Part shown: piece by piece, positions 29,901 through 44,900 of the stretch
Layout of the letters: each line of letters starts with the position of its first letter
Position numbering within the stretch: position 1 is the stretch's first letter
Assembly (NCBI RefSeq): GCF_021130785.1
Contig: NC_060215.1
Coordinates: 66,716,501-66,780,500, forward strand
Length of the DNA: 64,000 bases
Source of the DNA: Homalodisca vitripennis
Lineage: Eukaryota; Arthropoda; Insecta; Hemiptera; Cicadellidae
Direction: 5' to 3'
Notes under the pieces: model-generated
What the model saw: the letters and a program-made list of their open reading frames with translations, nothing else
Told to the model about the DNA's origin: nothing
The model's database searches: none
Translations under genes and position numbers: made by a program

Positions 29901-32900
29901 CGCTGTGTGTAAACTGCAGAAACTTCACTTACCACCTGAGCCATTTGCCAATTACACACAAGTAATCACTTCTTTTACTAGCCATATCAGACTTATGGCA
30001 TCCTCCTGAGTGCCAACCAACTGCTTGTCTACCACAGTCCCACCGTGTCACATACTACACTTAACAGGATTGAAGGTAAGCTACATCACTGTAGCCGTCT
30101 GCTCAACCCAATACAAAACTGTCCAAAGATCCCACTTTGACTAATTAAACAAGAGAGATGCCCTCGTAATACATTTTTTCCAGCTAAAGACAAATAATTT
30201 ATATGATTTTTCATAATCTGAAAGTCAGCATCTTGAGACATGGCCCTCAAAATTCAATTCATAATGAGCAAAAAATGTTGATATCAACAGAATGCACTGT
30301 CTTACAACATGTTCCACATGATAAATCTATGATCTCTTGCCTACCACTTCAAATACCACCAAACTTTACAAATGTGGTTTCATCACATGCAGTACTATGA
30401 AAATTCTTTCAGCACCACTAAAATGTTAGCAATAGCACAATGACTCACACTGTCAAACACCATAATGACATCCAACGAAGCATTTGTGAAGCTGACTAAA
30501 TTTGTATTGTGCTCCCAACAAAATAGCACTTAAGACTGATACATTGTCACTCACCATTATAAAAGCAACATTAACATAAGTTCATTATGTCTCTCTCCTG
30601 AAGGTAGAGTCTTATAAGATAAGATCTTACAAGTATGTCTGATGACCACTGACTCTGACTGGATGCTGATAAATCAAAACTTGGGTGCGTGAACAAAATC
30701 GAACTTTAAAAAAATAAAAGTTGTCCTAATAACTAAAAGATTGTCTTGAAAGCCTTCAGAACCAGGAGTAGGGTTGAATGAGAGGGCTGCAATAGATGCT
30801 GGAACCACATTCCACTGCTTAGGGTTGACACCCTCAAATCTAATACAGAAAAGAGAAGAATCTTGATGGCCAGAACTGAAATGCTAGGCACTAACCCATC
30901 AGGGACATTGGTTTTTACTGAATATTAATATACCTATTTAAATATTTTTCACATCTCTTAGTTAGTTTAGAAATTTCTTAAAATTAAATTCAGGCATCTG
31001 AGATTGCAGCCAGTCTATGACCATGATTGCACTTTACAATAAGGATTAGTGTGGAATACTCAAGTCTAATTACATCCAAGATAATGTTTATAGGTCATCT
31101 CCTCCTAACAAAAAATAAAGTCAAGGGAATCTTCATTTGTTGTAGTTTTCATTATAAATGTTTGGAACTTAAGAACCAAAAACTTTTCAACCATGACTAA
31201 ACATTTGTAAAAATCATTCTGAAGATACAAACATCATCTAAAACACTGGTTTTCTGGCCAGGAGTTTTTGTTTACGATGAATAAGCACTGTCTTTGTTGT
31301 CAATTTTCAATTTTATTTGGAGAGAATATTATAAGAACTTCTTCACATACAGACACATAGTCCCTGCTGGAAAAGTGTTTTTTTCTAAAATGCCTGTTGT
31401 GTTATATTTTGTACACTTTTAATGTAAAGTTTATTTTGAATTTCTCCAACTCTCAAGTGAATGACACCTCTGATGCATAGTACTGTCAGATATAATATTT
31501 TGATCCATAAACATTTTCCAGATATTAGCAGTTTTGTTGTTTTTGTCAGAAAAAAACTTATAACTGAATGGATTTCAAATTTGGTGTTTTTTAAACTAAA
31601 TTGTTCACTTTGACTGTCTACTGTAAACAAACAACATGCTTGTTGCTTACCTTCCCACCACTGCAATTAGAGGCATCCCAGTATTGTGGGGACACTAGTA
31701 CAGTCACTTTTTGGCTTCCACTTGCTACTTCTCACACTACTCGAAAACACAGTTTAATAACCAGACAGCTTGTGTATTTGATGAAATTGAATTCTATTAA
31801 AAGGTGTTAATCAATATGAAAAAACCAGTTGATGAAATATTTCTAGAACATCAATCTTAAAACATAAAACCAATCATTCAAGATTGAAACATGGTTAGAT
31901 GACAACCAAATCTGTATCTCTACACATATAATATTTTCCAAATTCAACTTTGTACATTTATTTTTGTATATTGTAATATGTGAGAACTATTTATGTTATA
32001 CAGCACCCGTTTGTCAGAGAGCAGATAACGGCAGCAAAAAACGACTCTGTACGACATGGAAGTGGACTGTAGTCAAAAGCATGTATTAACTGCGTGTCAA
32101 GACAGGAATATTCGTGTCTACAGTGTCAATACCAGTAAACACACGAAGACTTTTAAGGGTGCTGTTGGCGAGGATGGTTCTCTTATCAAGGTATATTTTT
32201 CTTGCATTAAACACAATTCGTAGTTCTTTCTTGGTAATAGTTAATTTGAAAAATTGTTATATTGTAATAGTTGTTTGCCATTTTCAAGTAGGTATTACAA
32301 TTATCTGAAACAAATACAATATTTGAATATTAACTATAAGCTATAAGACATGTCTTACAACCCTGACTGTTAATATCAGTGCTTGATGTGAAAATTACAC
32401 TCATTAATTAGAAAAAACTCTTTAAAATATGTCCTAATAGGTACTTCATTAGAGGTACAGCTTACCTAATGTTTCAGAATTGTCAGCTGATTTGTAGCTG
32501 TTATGTTTACGAGTCGAATCGATCCATAAATTGGAATCAAGTGTATTATTTTGGTTCGAAATACAGGTTTTCCATTTAAAAATTCGAAAAGAAATTTTAA
32601 AAGACTCTGCCCAAAATAATGGAAATATTTCATGTTATTGATAAAGAGCAAACAAATCTTTACTATGCATAATCTGTTCCCAGGATGGTTCAATTGTGGC
32701 TGGTTTATATCTTCCAGTAGAACCTACAATGAGGACAGTAAAAATGAATGCTCTTATACTATTGACCAAAACCAGAAGCAGCATATCCCTGGTTTTGGTA
32801 AAATTAACAATAAGCAATAATAATGGTTGGTTTATCGATAGGTCTAGTTCACGGCAAACAATGACTGTTAGAGTGGGTACTTTAGTGTTAAGGAGGTGCA

Positions 32901-35900
32901 ATCAGTTTTGGGTTTGGAAAATATATTTTTTTTCAGATCTTTTTTGATCATGCCTACTGGTATTTAAAGTAAACACCAGATCAAACAAAAACTGTGAAGA
33001 TAAAAATGTTAAATTTTCACAATATGAACATAAGTTATATCTTCAGGGAATGGCATGGTTTTTAGTCTTTTATGACTTAAGGAAAATAACTTTTTGTATT
33101 AAATACTATTAAAAAATGTAATGTTTTTAAAAAAAAGCATTGAAATACTAAGCTTTTTATAGCATTTATAAGTTACTAATAGTAACATAGTACTTAGTAA
33201 CTTTTTAATTAAATGGCAATATTTCTTCATTTTTAAAGGTAATTTGTTTAAAAAGAATTGTTGAAGATAGACAACCAGTTTACATAAATTGCTTGCAGTC
33301 TTTTTCTTGATAAATATTTTATTTGTGTTACTATGTGTATTGCAGTTTATTCATAGTCATAACTTCTCTTTTACCACTCACAATATAAAACAGATACATA
33401 GTTTTGTAAACAGAGAGAAGTAGAATGTATTTTTATGTAATTCTTTATATAAAGAAAATGATGGGATTACATCTACGTTTCTTTGAATAGTTTGTATGAA
33501 TGTGTTCTGAGTTTTTCTTAAATTGGCAATTAGTGTTTTAAAGGTACATCTCCTACACAACTTCATGTTGAATTCTCAAGTTAGTTAGGCGAAAATACAG
33601 CATCCGCAATAAATGGTTATTCTCAAATAATAACGGTTGCTTTCTAATATTTAGTTCCAACTGATTCTTTAATACTGACACATGCAATTTCCACTATAAT
33701 TATTCGTCCAGATGCGTTATCTAAATATTTAATACCACTTATTTTATGTTATATTGGACATTGGTATAAAACATTGTCAGTTTGCAGTTAGTTGCTGTGA
33801 TACTTGACCGTTAAATTAATATCAAAACTAAAACTATCCCAATTAATAAAAAATGTTTTAAGGTGTTCAGAATCATCAAATTTGTGTGTCGTGTAAATAT
33901 CTCAAACTTTATTGTTTACTTTGTAATTTTCTGCAATAAAGTTTCTTTACTGATTTCTTAATATATAAACACCATATTGTCTGATAACACTAATATTTTG
34001 CCTTTGAAATGATTTTTGAGTAAAACTGTACTAAACGTAATAAACAAATTATCAGACAAAACAAATCCTTAAGAGCAATAGATGCGCTGAAATGGTTACG
34101 GTCAAAGCATTCCCTTTTTTCCATTTGATTGTAATTTTCATAACAGGATGAATTGGTTATTTTAATTTATTTTATGAAAGAAATGAATATGCCACACCTT
34201 ATTCAAATGTTAAATTTTTACTCTTAAAAGTGTAATAAAATTGTAGATTTGTTGTTCACATGTTGTAGGTGACGATGGACCCAAGTGGTATCTTGGTGGC
34301 CACCAGTTGCACAGACAAAACTCTCAGTGTTTATGACTACTACAGTTCAGAGTGTGTAGCTACTATGCTGGGCCACAGTGAGTTAGCCACAGGTCTACGG
34401 TTCACAAGGGACTGTCGAAGGCTCATTTCTGCCTCTGGAGATGGTTGCATTTTTGTATGGAAAATGCCTCACGATCTCGTCGTTACTATGAGAGCTCGTC
34501 TAGCACAGCAAGCTGCCAGAGCTGGAAAGTAAGCATTATGATCTATGTTTTTATAAACTAACTGTTTTAATTGCAGACCTAATAATTATCTAATATAAAT
34601 CTTTATTTGGTGTTAATATCAAAAACCATCTGGTAACATCTTATGTCATACAGAAGTAGCATTTCTGTTTTACCAATAATTATGAAAGTATAACAAGTTG
34701 TACCAGTTATGAAAAATCGGCATTGTTCAACAATATTTTATGCACAGGATTGTTGGTGTTTGTAGTTTTTTCCTCTACACATTTTTTACAACAACCTAAA
34801 AAGCCATAGAAGATCCAGAAATAGCTGATCATCTCAATAGTGGGTAAACACTTCAAAATAACATCAATCCAATATCAAAAATCAGCATGCAATATAAACA
34901 GTAGTAAGTAAATTCCAGTTTCAATGTGTTGGAGAGAAAGAAGTTGGGAAGCCGGAAACACTTTGAAATCTAAAACATCTATAGGAATATATGAAATATC
35001 CACCAAGCTAACAAAATGTAAAAACAGAACTGACTACAACAACTAGGTATAATAAATAAATTGTTGCAACAAGGAATCTTTCCAGCTCAATTAAAAATTC
35101 CTAAAGTTATTAAACGTACAAAAAGAGCCCTGTTATAAAAATATATAGTTTACCCGCCCAATCTCTATTATACCAACATTTTCAAAAGTGATTGAAAAGA
35201 TTGTCTTGTAACATCTCATACACTACCTTGAGCTAAATATCCTGCTTACTAATCAATAACATGGTTTCTTGAATGACAGATCAACAGCAACTGAACTAAT
35301 ACAACTTGTAGAGCATTTCATAAATAAACTATAAAAAGTCTGTATTGTTTCCAGTCTATTTTTAGATTTCAGCAACCTCAATCACAGTTGCTTAGTTGAA
35401 AAACCAAAAGCACTAGGTATAGCAGGGAAATCAGCAGACTAGTTGCAGAACTACCTAACTGACAGGAAACATCTTTTTGAGTTGAAACATACTATCAACA
35501 ATTAACTCGTCTTTCTTGGAAGCCACATGAGCACCAGCTATGCAAAAACACTCTGCTCAAGAACCTTTCTCATATATAGACTCAAGCAAGTATGTGCTCC
35601 AGAGGCAACAATAAGTGCCTATTTCACCTCTCTTGAATTTCATGTAAGATATGGCATAGCTTCTTAGGGAGGAACAATTTCCACAAATTAAGAAAGTGTC
35701 GTCATTCAACAAAAAAGCTGTAAGGTATATGGCAGTTCTTGAGTAATGAGAGAGCTGCAGAGCAGCATTTACTGAATTTAACATTCTAACTGTTATAGCA
35801 CTTTATATACAAGAAGTTATCCTTCACACAGTCTCTACTTTATGTCCAAGACATCATTACCTTCACCACCATAACACAGACATAAGTTACCTCAAACTTG

Positions 35901-38900
35901 TCTTACCGCCCTAACATCTCTACAGCAAAAAACCAATACGAGAGCAAAAGAAGAATTGAAGTACATGCTAGCACAACAGTTGAAGAAGCAATTGACTGAT
36001 TGGCTGATAAATAAAGTTTGAATATGATATTTTGGTTTGCCTTTGGCCCAGAAATAATTCTTAAAAATATCAGTAGAGAGTTATGAGAACACTGTAGTAA
36101 ATTGGTGGAAATACAAAAATTAAAATTAAATAAATTCTGGTAGATACATTTATAAAAAATAATACCAAATGTGTGTAAGTATTAATAACAATAAGTAAAA
36201 ACAAAATATATAAATTAGTAAAATACAGTTCATAGAATATTAATTCTGATTATTAATACAGAATTGTTGATGCTCTTAACAGTGATAGATGTTAGGAAGC
36301 ATAATCATTAATCTATTGGTAACTGAATTAATATTGTGTCACTTGGACAGATCACTGTAATTATTTTTATACAAAATTTGAGGTAGAAAAGTCATACAAA
36401 TGTCATCCATTGGCTTTAGTACCAATGTTCCCATGAAAACTACATGCCTTCTGACCTTACTTCCTGGATAACCCTCATAATTAATTTCATGTTACAAACA
36501 ATGATTCTTTACTATGGATTCACTGGCTTGTATGTTCATTACAATATTTTTACATTGAATTGTCTGTCTGTTTTATTTTAAATTTATATTATAATTTTAA
36601 TATTTTAATAATATTGTATTAAATAAGTAGACAAATTACTTTAATATAAAATGAAGTAATTTGCGTTTAGTTACTATTTTATTATAAATCGTTGACTTTT
36701 TCATATTAATAAGTTTGTTTATTATTAAAACAAATCTTAGATTTTTTTTAAATTAATTCAAAATATTGTTTATGGTGTTCTTGACAATAGACAATAGACA
36801 ATAGACAAACTTCTTTATTAGCATATTCATCAAGAACAGTAATAGAGTCAGAAATTAGATAAACTTGTTTTGGAAAAATAATTTTTGAGTCCGATGATGC
36901 ATCACATTTGAGAGCGATTGTTGAGTTCCAGTTGAGGCCTCCAGTCTTGGTTCAAGAATTCGTCAATGGTGTAGAAAGGCTGTCCAACAAGCAAGTCATG
37001 GAGTGCTTTTTTAAAAGGGTTACCCTGAAGCTCTCTTAATGGTTGTGGTAGATGGTTCCATAGCTTTCGCCCAATGTAGGTTGGTTTCTCCTCGAAAAGT
37101 GCTGTGCGGTGTATGGGTAGAGTGTAGCTTGTTGCATAACGTGTGTTGTAGTGATGAAGGTCCTTTCCAGTTTTGAGATTCTTCTGGTGTGCATACATGA
37201 TAACTTCTTGGATGTATAGCGCAGTAACAGTCATTATCTGGAGTGTCTGGAAGGCATGTCTGCAGCTCTGCCTTGGTTCTAAGTCAGCCAAAACTCGGAT
37301 GGCTTTTTTCTGTAGGGTAAGAACTCTATTAAGGTTTCCAACTGAGGAGCCACCCCAAACCGCAAGTCCATACCTCAAGTGAGTTTCTACTAATGAGTAG
37401 TAAGCTGTTTTGGCTGATTCCAAGTTGCTGATCCATTTAATGCGTCGAACAACATATATTCCAGATGCTAATTTTTTGCAGACATTGTTCACTTGCTCAG
37501 TCCAGGTTAGGTTTCTGTCCAGAATGACTCCAAGAAATTTTACATGATTTTCAACTGTTACATTGGCGATGCTGGGAGTAGTGTCTCTTTTCTTACTGAA
37601 ATTAATTTGTATTGTTTTTTGTGGGTTTATGGCCAGGTCATTTGTTTTACAATAATTCAGAGCCTTGTTTAGAGAGGCTGTAGCAGCTGCACAAACACCT
37701 TCTGCAGTGAGATTCCTTATCAGGAGTGTTGTGTCGTCTGCGTACATTACACATGATGTATTATTATCTTGGGTATGTGTTGGGAAATCATTTACAAATA
37801 GAATAAAGAGGACAGGGCCCAGTACAGACCCTAGTGGAACTCCTCGGAGAATAGGAAGTGGTTTTGACTGGTGTGTTTTTGTAATTCCAAGTGTGGTTGT
37901 CTGTACCTCAACTACTTGGGTTCGTCCTGATAGGTAGCTTGCAAACCATTTATTTGCTGTGTCTGTGATTCCCAGTAATGTTAGTTTCCTTAAGATGAGG
38001 TCATGTCCCAAACAGTCAAATGCCTTACTATAATCGAGAAGAAGTGCGGAGATGTATTGTCCTTTGTCTATTTGGTCAATAATGTCTTCAATTAGGCTGA
38101 TTATGGCAGAAATTGGCAACTTGAAACTTGAAGTTGGCAAATAATAGTTTTGATATGAAACATAACAAAAGTTTTGTATGACTGACAGTTAAAACCTACA
38201 AGTTATCCTCCTTTGACTCACAATTAATAATAATTTGGTAGTGTATGTGTTCTGACTATCTCAGTACAGTTTAAGTCCGGGGCCCATTTTGAAATTTTCC
38301 AAAATTTCAATTTTTATTTTTTGACATTTTTGTATTCTTTGGAATCTTACGAGTAATTTGACATATTATACATACAATTTGGACGAGTGCAACCTTAGGT
38401 AATTAATTTATTTGTAATGGTGTGCACTGTGTTTTTCGCTGGCAGGGGCGTCAGGGCGAGGGACGTATGTTTATGTTTTGTGCAGTTGTAATAATATAAG
38501 CTACACGTACTTGTTGTGTTGGTAACACTGTTTGTTCTTTACTGTCATATGGTTCTTTCTCATTTGTTGTCATGTCAACGCATGGGCGCACGCCTACGCA
38601 AACTGAAAAAGACAATGGGAAAAACTAAACTTCCCGATGATAAAACTATGGGGGGGTAAGGTAGGTTGACTCTTGAGGCTATAAATGAAATTCAATTATA
38701 CTAAAGGCCGGCCATTAGAAGAAATGTTGACAGTCTGGAAAATATGAAGAGGGCTGTTTGGGCAGAGTATTTCCATCTCATTTCAACAAATGAAGAACCA
38801 GCTTACAGTTTGTGTCCGAAAACTGCTGATACGTGGTGAAAATACCAACGAGCTATCCAGAAGAAAGAAGCCTATGACCACAAAGAACACTTCCACATTG

Positions 38901-41900
38901 CCCCTGTAGTAATGGAAAAGGTTAAACAAATTTTCAAGGACTTAGCTAACCCCACGCTGCTGGCGAAATGTCTTCATGGACAGACCCAAAATCCGAGCGA
39001 GTCGCTAAACAGTGTGGTGTGGTCGCGTATTCCAAAATCGACTTTAGTTATGAAAAAAACCCTTGAGTTTGGTGTTTATGAAGCCATTGCCTGTTTCAAC
39101 AAAGGAAACATTGTTAAATGTGAAGTACTCAAGAAAGTAGGTATAATGCCAGGCAAAAACTGTTGAGGTTATGAAGCGATTCAACAAGATGCGTATAAGG
39201 AAGGCGCAAAAGGCGGTGGAAGAGATTGAAAAGAAGTGTCACCAGAAGCGGGAGGTGGCTAAAAGACGTCTGGAGGATATATATGAGCGGCAGGAGGATC
39301 CAGATAACCCAGCATATGCAGCAGGAATGTACTGAGGTACATGAGTCACTATTGTTTAGGTTATAGCCTAGAATAAATGGAATTCCCGAAAAACTTGTTT
39401 TTTTTTATACTTCGGTACCCATATCTTCCAAACTATTCGAGGTATTAGTATAGTTTTTGTTTTGTTTTGTTCAAAATTTCATGTTTTTTATTTACAGCAC
39501 AGGAAATTTGGTTTTAAAACCTAACACCAATTCTACATGGTTGCAAAGTCAAAATTTTCGAATAAAAAAAGTAAATTTTAGAAAAATTTGTTAAAATACC
39601 TAAATAAAGTTATTTTAGAAATTCCTGTGCCATAAATACTCTAAAAGATATACATAACAAAATTAAAAACAATTAGAGTAGGTTACGTCGTAAGGTTTTA
39701 GAGACATGTGTACCTTAAAATGACTAATTTAACATGCGCAGCATATGGCCCCCGGACGCCCCTTAAAATAATGAAAAAAATGTCATAAAAGTTTTAAATT
39801 TATAACTTTTGATTGTTGTTTGTGAATAAAAACATGCTATTGAATATAAATAAATTGTGCATGTTCGCTGATTTTCAAAAACTGTGATAGAGATAGAAAA
39901 TAATGTTTTGCAGCATTTATCATCCATGGTTGAATTATTACTTAACAACTATCCTTTAGTCTGCTTTAAAACCTGTTTTTCTATACCTGAATTGTGTGTA
40001 AAATACTATTTTATTTTCTCGCAATTTAATTGATTGTACTATAGTAAAGCGTGAAATAATAATTAAATGTCCAAATATTGTTTTAATATGCTTCTAAACA
40101 ATATTTTTTTACAGACGACTGACCCAACTTGGGATAACAGTAGGAGATGGCGAAGAAAATGATAATCCATCTGTGGACAATCTCAATGCCATACATACAG
40201 TCAACAGTGATTCAGAGTATAGGTATGAGTTCTCGTTTTTAACTGTCATACTAATTGAATCATATTATCTTACTTACAGATAATTCAACTATATAATCTG
40301 ACTCACTAACTGTGTATAAAAATAATGCTTCTTCTCAGTCAGTATATGTTGAGTTGTTTACTTCCACAGGCTTATTTGATGTGTTGAATGTACAGTACAT
40401 TTCTACTACAGAAATACATGGCTGTCTCCCTCTCACTTTTCAGGTGGGCCTTAAGTATGTCACAGGTGATATAATTCAAAAACTCACATGATTGGTATAC
40501 CCAGTCAAACACATTTAAATTAAAGTAATACCGTCTTATTATAGAGGCAAAGTTAGTAACTAAAAGTCATTTCTGCCACTTATTTGTTACAGGAATATGA
40601 ATATCCTAAATACAAAATTTCATATGAACAGCAATAAACTATTTGATTTATTTTATAGTAAAAATTCAGTTTTTTCAGATGTTTGAATGGTGCTGTATAA
40701 TTTTTGGGTGTATTGAATACTGACTACAAACTGTGAATGAATTTGAGGAAAAAAACATCTAACAACCTGATTTGCTACTGGAAATTGCACAACAAATGCT
40801 GTTTTAATAAAGTTCTGATTATTTTAGCACAATTTTTTTTTTACGTTACAGTTAATCATATTTAACATTTGTAAAATAAAAATATATTGGCTGGGCGCTT
40901 TCAACACATGGAAACTTTGAGCTCAGAAGCATTGACACTGAAGAGCATTAGTTTTGAAATGCATGAAATTTCATAAGTAAAGCATTTTTGGTATTCTTAT
41001 GAATACAATTTTGCAGAAGTGAATTAATGCACATAGTTAATGATTCAATGACTTTATTGTTGGTCATACGTTTATAAATGGTTAGAAAATTCATTGTATC
41101 TTATTTATAAAACTTTCATCCATTTCCACAGTTGTTAGTCAATAAAGCTTAATAGAAGGGGGCTATTGTGGATACACATCAATTTCTAGTATATCTTTAT
41201 AAGTATTGTCTGCAATTTATATTAGTTCACATATTATAATATTGATTACCACACTTAATATACTGTTATGCAGAAAATATGAAATATTAAGTGAATTTAT
41301 TTACTGTACCTTGTACTGCTGATAAAAGTGGGCCTATTTACCTCAATTAAATGAAAAATTTGTTGCCTTGTTATTGGCGTTGGTCAAAATACTGATGAAA
41401 CTTTAGATTAGCTTCTTCATTTGTATGTAAAATCCAGTTGAAAACATTGACATAATTACAAATTTTTTTTATTTGAACATAACTTTACTTAAAAAATACC
41501 AATCTTTTTCTAAGACAACCTTTAAAAAAAATGAGTTTTGTGAATTAATTATTGTTCTAGGTTAAATATGGGACAGTTACCACAGTGGGCACAGAAGTCA
41601 ATCCTCGATACCAGTGTGCCCACTCATGACAACAAAACTAACCGAGCGGTGGAAGCACCCAAGGGGCGCTGGGCTACTCGGGCCCTTGAACCAAGTCACG
41701 AAGTTCCTATTCATGAGAGAAACTTTTACTCAAGCTCAATTAATAAAGGTGAAAAATATGTTTGCATTGTTAGAATACAAGTAGTTTTGTGACTCAAAAT
41801 GTCACTTAGGTTAGCAATTTAATATACCTGATGATTTTTACAGTAGCAATGATCAGATTTAGGAAAGAATTTGGGATGAATATTAAATTTCTGTCTAGGT

Positions 41901-44900
41901 AGTTAGATCTTTTTTGATGTACGTGTATTTAGATGTGAATCCGTTATGTGAATAGAACTTGGAGGCTAATGACTGTTGTTGTCTTCCTTTCACTTGTCTG
42001 AACTTTTGTAGCCTAGAGCCCTTCTCAAACCTGTTGGAAAGAGAATATGTATTTAAATAGAAATGTGGATAAAACAGAACATTTTATTAATAAAGGTAGC
42101 ATTCCAGACAACCGTCCATTCAATAATTTTCGATTTATATTTTGGTCTTGAACAAAAATTTAGGCCATTCCTCATATTTAATATTCATGTATTCATTATT
42201 TTAGGACCAATATAGCCAAACTGTGTTCGTGTTATTTGTTTTGACAAGTTTTTTACATGTATCAAAATGTTTGATGTTTGTGTATCTACTTTATGTTATT
42301 TTTTATAATAGTTATTAATATTCTTGTGTATATGAATCACTGAACAGTTTATATAAACATATTTTAAGTTAATATATTATTAATAATAATTCATACACAA
42401 TTCATTCAGCTGTCGTATGCTAAAAGTGTGTCACGTTAATGGGAGTCACTTTACCATGGCTTGTAACATGCATGTGAAGGATTGTATAGTTTGGAAGTCT
42501 CTGGTGGAAAAAGTAACTTTGTAGTTTTGTGAAACCTATTCATAGAGAACTGGTTTGCTCCTAGGTTTGTGTGTAAAGAAGTACCATAGCATAGCAAAAT
42601 TAAAGAAATAATGTTTTTTTTTTTTAATGTTACAAGTAATGTAATTTAAATAAAACCAAATGGCAAAAGCTTAGCTTATCAATTAAAAAATCAGCTCAAG
42701 AGCTCTATCTCAGAGCAGAGATCTAACTCTCTCCCTTTAATATTGCCTGAAAGATTTCAATATGATTTTATTTTGTGGTATAGGAGAAGCTAAATAACAG
42801 AATTCCTTCACCTTTTCAAGTCTTTTTCCTTCAACTAACACGTCTTTGATATTTCCATCCCTTCTCTCTACTTTCATTACTTTACATTTTTGTATGTTCA
42901 TCTCTAAACCATATTTCTTCGCCACTTTTGCCCATTTGTTTAACTCTCGTTCTAACTCTTCTTCCCTATTTTCCCATATCATTATGTCATCCGCATATGC
43001 TATTGTCTTAAGTTCTTCTGCTCCTCTGTTTCCTTGTACTTCTAGAATAATTTCATCCATTATAATATTGAAAAGGAAAGGTGACAATACTGTGACCTTT
43101 CCTTTAAGGCACAATAAGAGAAGAGATAGGAAACAGAATATGGAAGAGTGGAAAGTTTTTCAATATGGTAAAGAAGATTGTGTGGAGTTGGAACATTGGG
43201 AAAGAATCAAAAGTATTGATGTATAAATCTTATTTCCAACCAATTTTATTATATGGAGCAGAGACGTGGACGTGGACTAAAAATGATTTAAGCAGATTGC
43301 AAGCTGCAGAAATGAGATTTTTAAGAGGGATAGAGAAGACTACAAGAAGAGATAGAATAAGGAACGAAATAACCAGAGAAAGATTGAAGGTAGTTTCACT
43401 GCAAGAGACAATGGAAGGAAGAAGAATACAGTGGATGGGGCATGTGAAGAGGATGGGAGATAATAGAATGCCTAGAATAGCACTGGAGAAGGAGGAAGGA
43501 GGAAGAAGACCAAGAGGAAGACCGAGAGGAAGATGGGAGGACCAAGTGTGGAAAGACATAGAGAGAAGGGGACTACAGAAAATACAGGTGGATGAAGAGG
43601 AGACATGGAACGATAGACTAAAGTGGAGGAGGCTGTGTACGACGACCCGTGAGAACGGAAACGTCTGACGACGATGATGATGATGATGAGGAGAAGCTGA
43701 ACTACTGGTGAAATCTTTTGCTCGTCATAACTTACTAACTAAGAAGTATTTCTGGTCTTAAGTGTACACAAAATGTTTTCCCAAATTTTACTTGAACAAT
43801 ATATCAAACATTGTTTATATTTCTTAACAGAGTAGACTATATCGTTGCATAGCAATACACAAAGTGTTGGGAGTTGTTGGGAGTCCAAACATGCATTTAT
43901 TCATGCAACATTAAAAAAAACAAACCACGTACACTAAAATACTATAACTCGTATAACTAAAACAAAATAAAAAATAAGAACTTGTTACATCAATAATAAG
44001 AAATTAAAAAATCTTTAAACTATCGTTCCTCATTTTAAAACCGCCAACCATATAAATATTTAAATTTGAATTTTAAAAACCGTATGGACCAACAAATTTA
44101 AAAAGATTCACTTTTTGTTATAATTTTTGCTATAAATAAACAAATTTCAGACTTTTGTGTGAAGTTGTAAAACTATACTTTTAATTTTAAATTACTCAAA
44201 GGCACCTAAAGGAAATTTGGAATACTTAATAATGCAGTGATAATAATGTTTCAGAGAGACGTCTGGATTCCGATGGCTCAAAGGAAGATAGTTCTATTGA
44301 CAGCGGAACTGAAATTTGTAGATCTTTCAAGCAAGAGAAGAGGAGAGCATTTACTATATCCCAGGTAATAATTCTGATCATCAGTATAAATCGAAGTGAG
44401 GACATTTGTATTATTGATATCAATCAAAGAAAGAAAGCATCAGTTCCAGTGTACCTTGGCATTACCCAATGTACTATTAGCCATCATGAAATACATTTTT
44501 TCTATAATTTTTTTGATACTTTTGAATTTTTCAATTAAAACTGTTAAATCTTGTCTTGGCAGTATTAAGTAAGGAAGGCACATGAATGAGAGTAGGGACA
44601 ATCAGTATGATATGTATTTAACACATTCACTGCTGCCAGAAAATACGTAAAATACAAGCCCATGCTGAAAATATTTTTTTTAGGTTTTACTTACCATTAT
44701 TATGTGGAGACTTCATATGCACCATCAATGATGTGTATATGTCCATATATACATATATACAGCAACAATATAGTAGCGGCACCGGAAGGTGCCGGCCGCA
44801 CTCGGCAGGTCAGATGCCATTGGACACCCCGACGGTGTCAGTCGCGTCCGTCACTTTCCACGCACAACACTTTTCCACTGTTCAAATTGTTTACAGTATT

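Larger units (their letters stand above)
28060..32003 (+). other. Wdr62: Intron 8
   Basis: Contains a mariner relic (28342-28765) and a LINE 3' fragment (28940-29865). The stretch 29870-32000 holds no element that I can name. Confidence 0.7.
34529..40114 (+). other. Wdr62: Intron 10
   Basis: 5.6 kb with a decayed + strand LINE (about 34780-36030), a minus-strand LINE (36783-38150) and a Mutator-like relic (38274-39763). I recognise nothing in 36031-36780 or 39770-40110. Confidence 0.75.

Noticed and set aside
30750..30870. Minus-strand [12 protein letters not shown] resembling the WN-LP motif of LINE C-termini
   Set aside because: Too short and isolated to call an element.
32635..32947. Overlapping open frames on both strands in intron 9
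   Set aside because: Composition is not protein-like, and the frames overlap an inverted repeat. No motif or splice support.
34269..34532. Exon 10 read as an independent small gene starting at GTG or ATG
   Set aside because: The frame, splice acceptor and homology show it is an internal WD40 exon of Wdr62.
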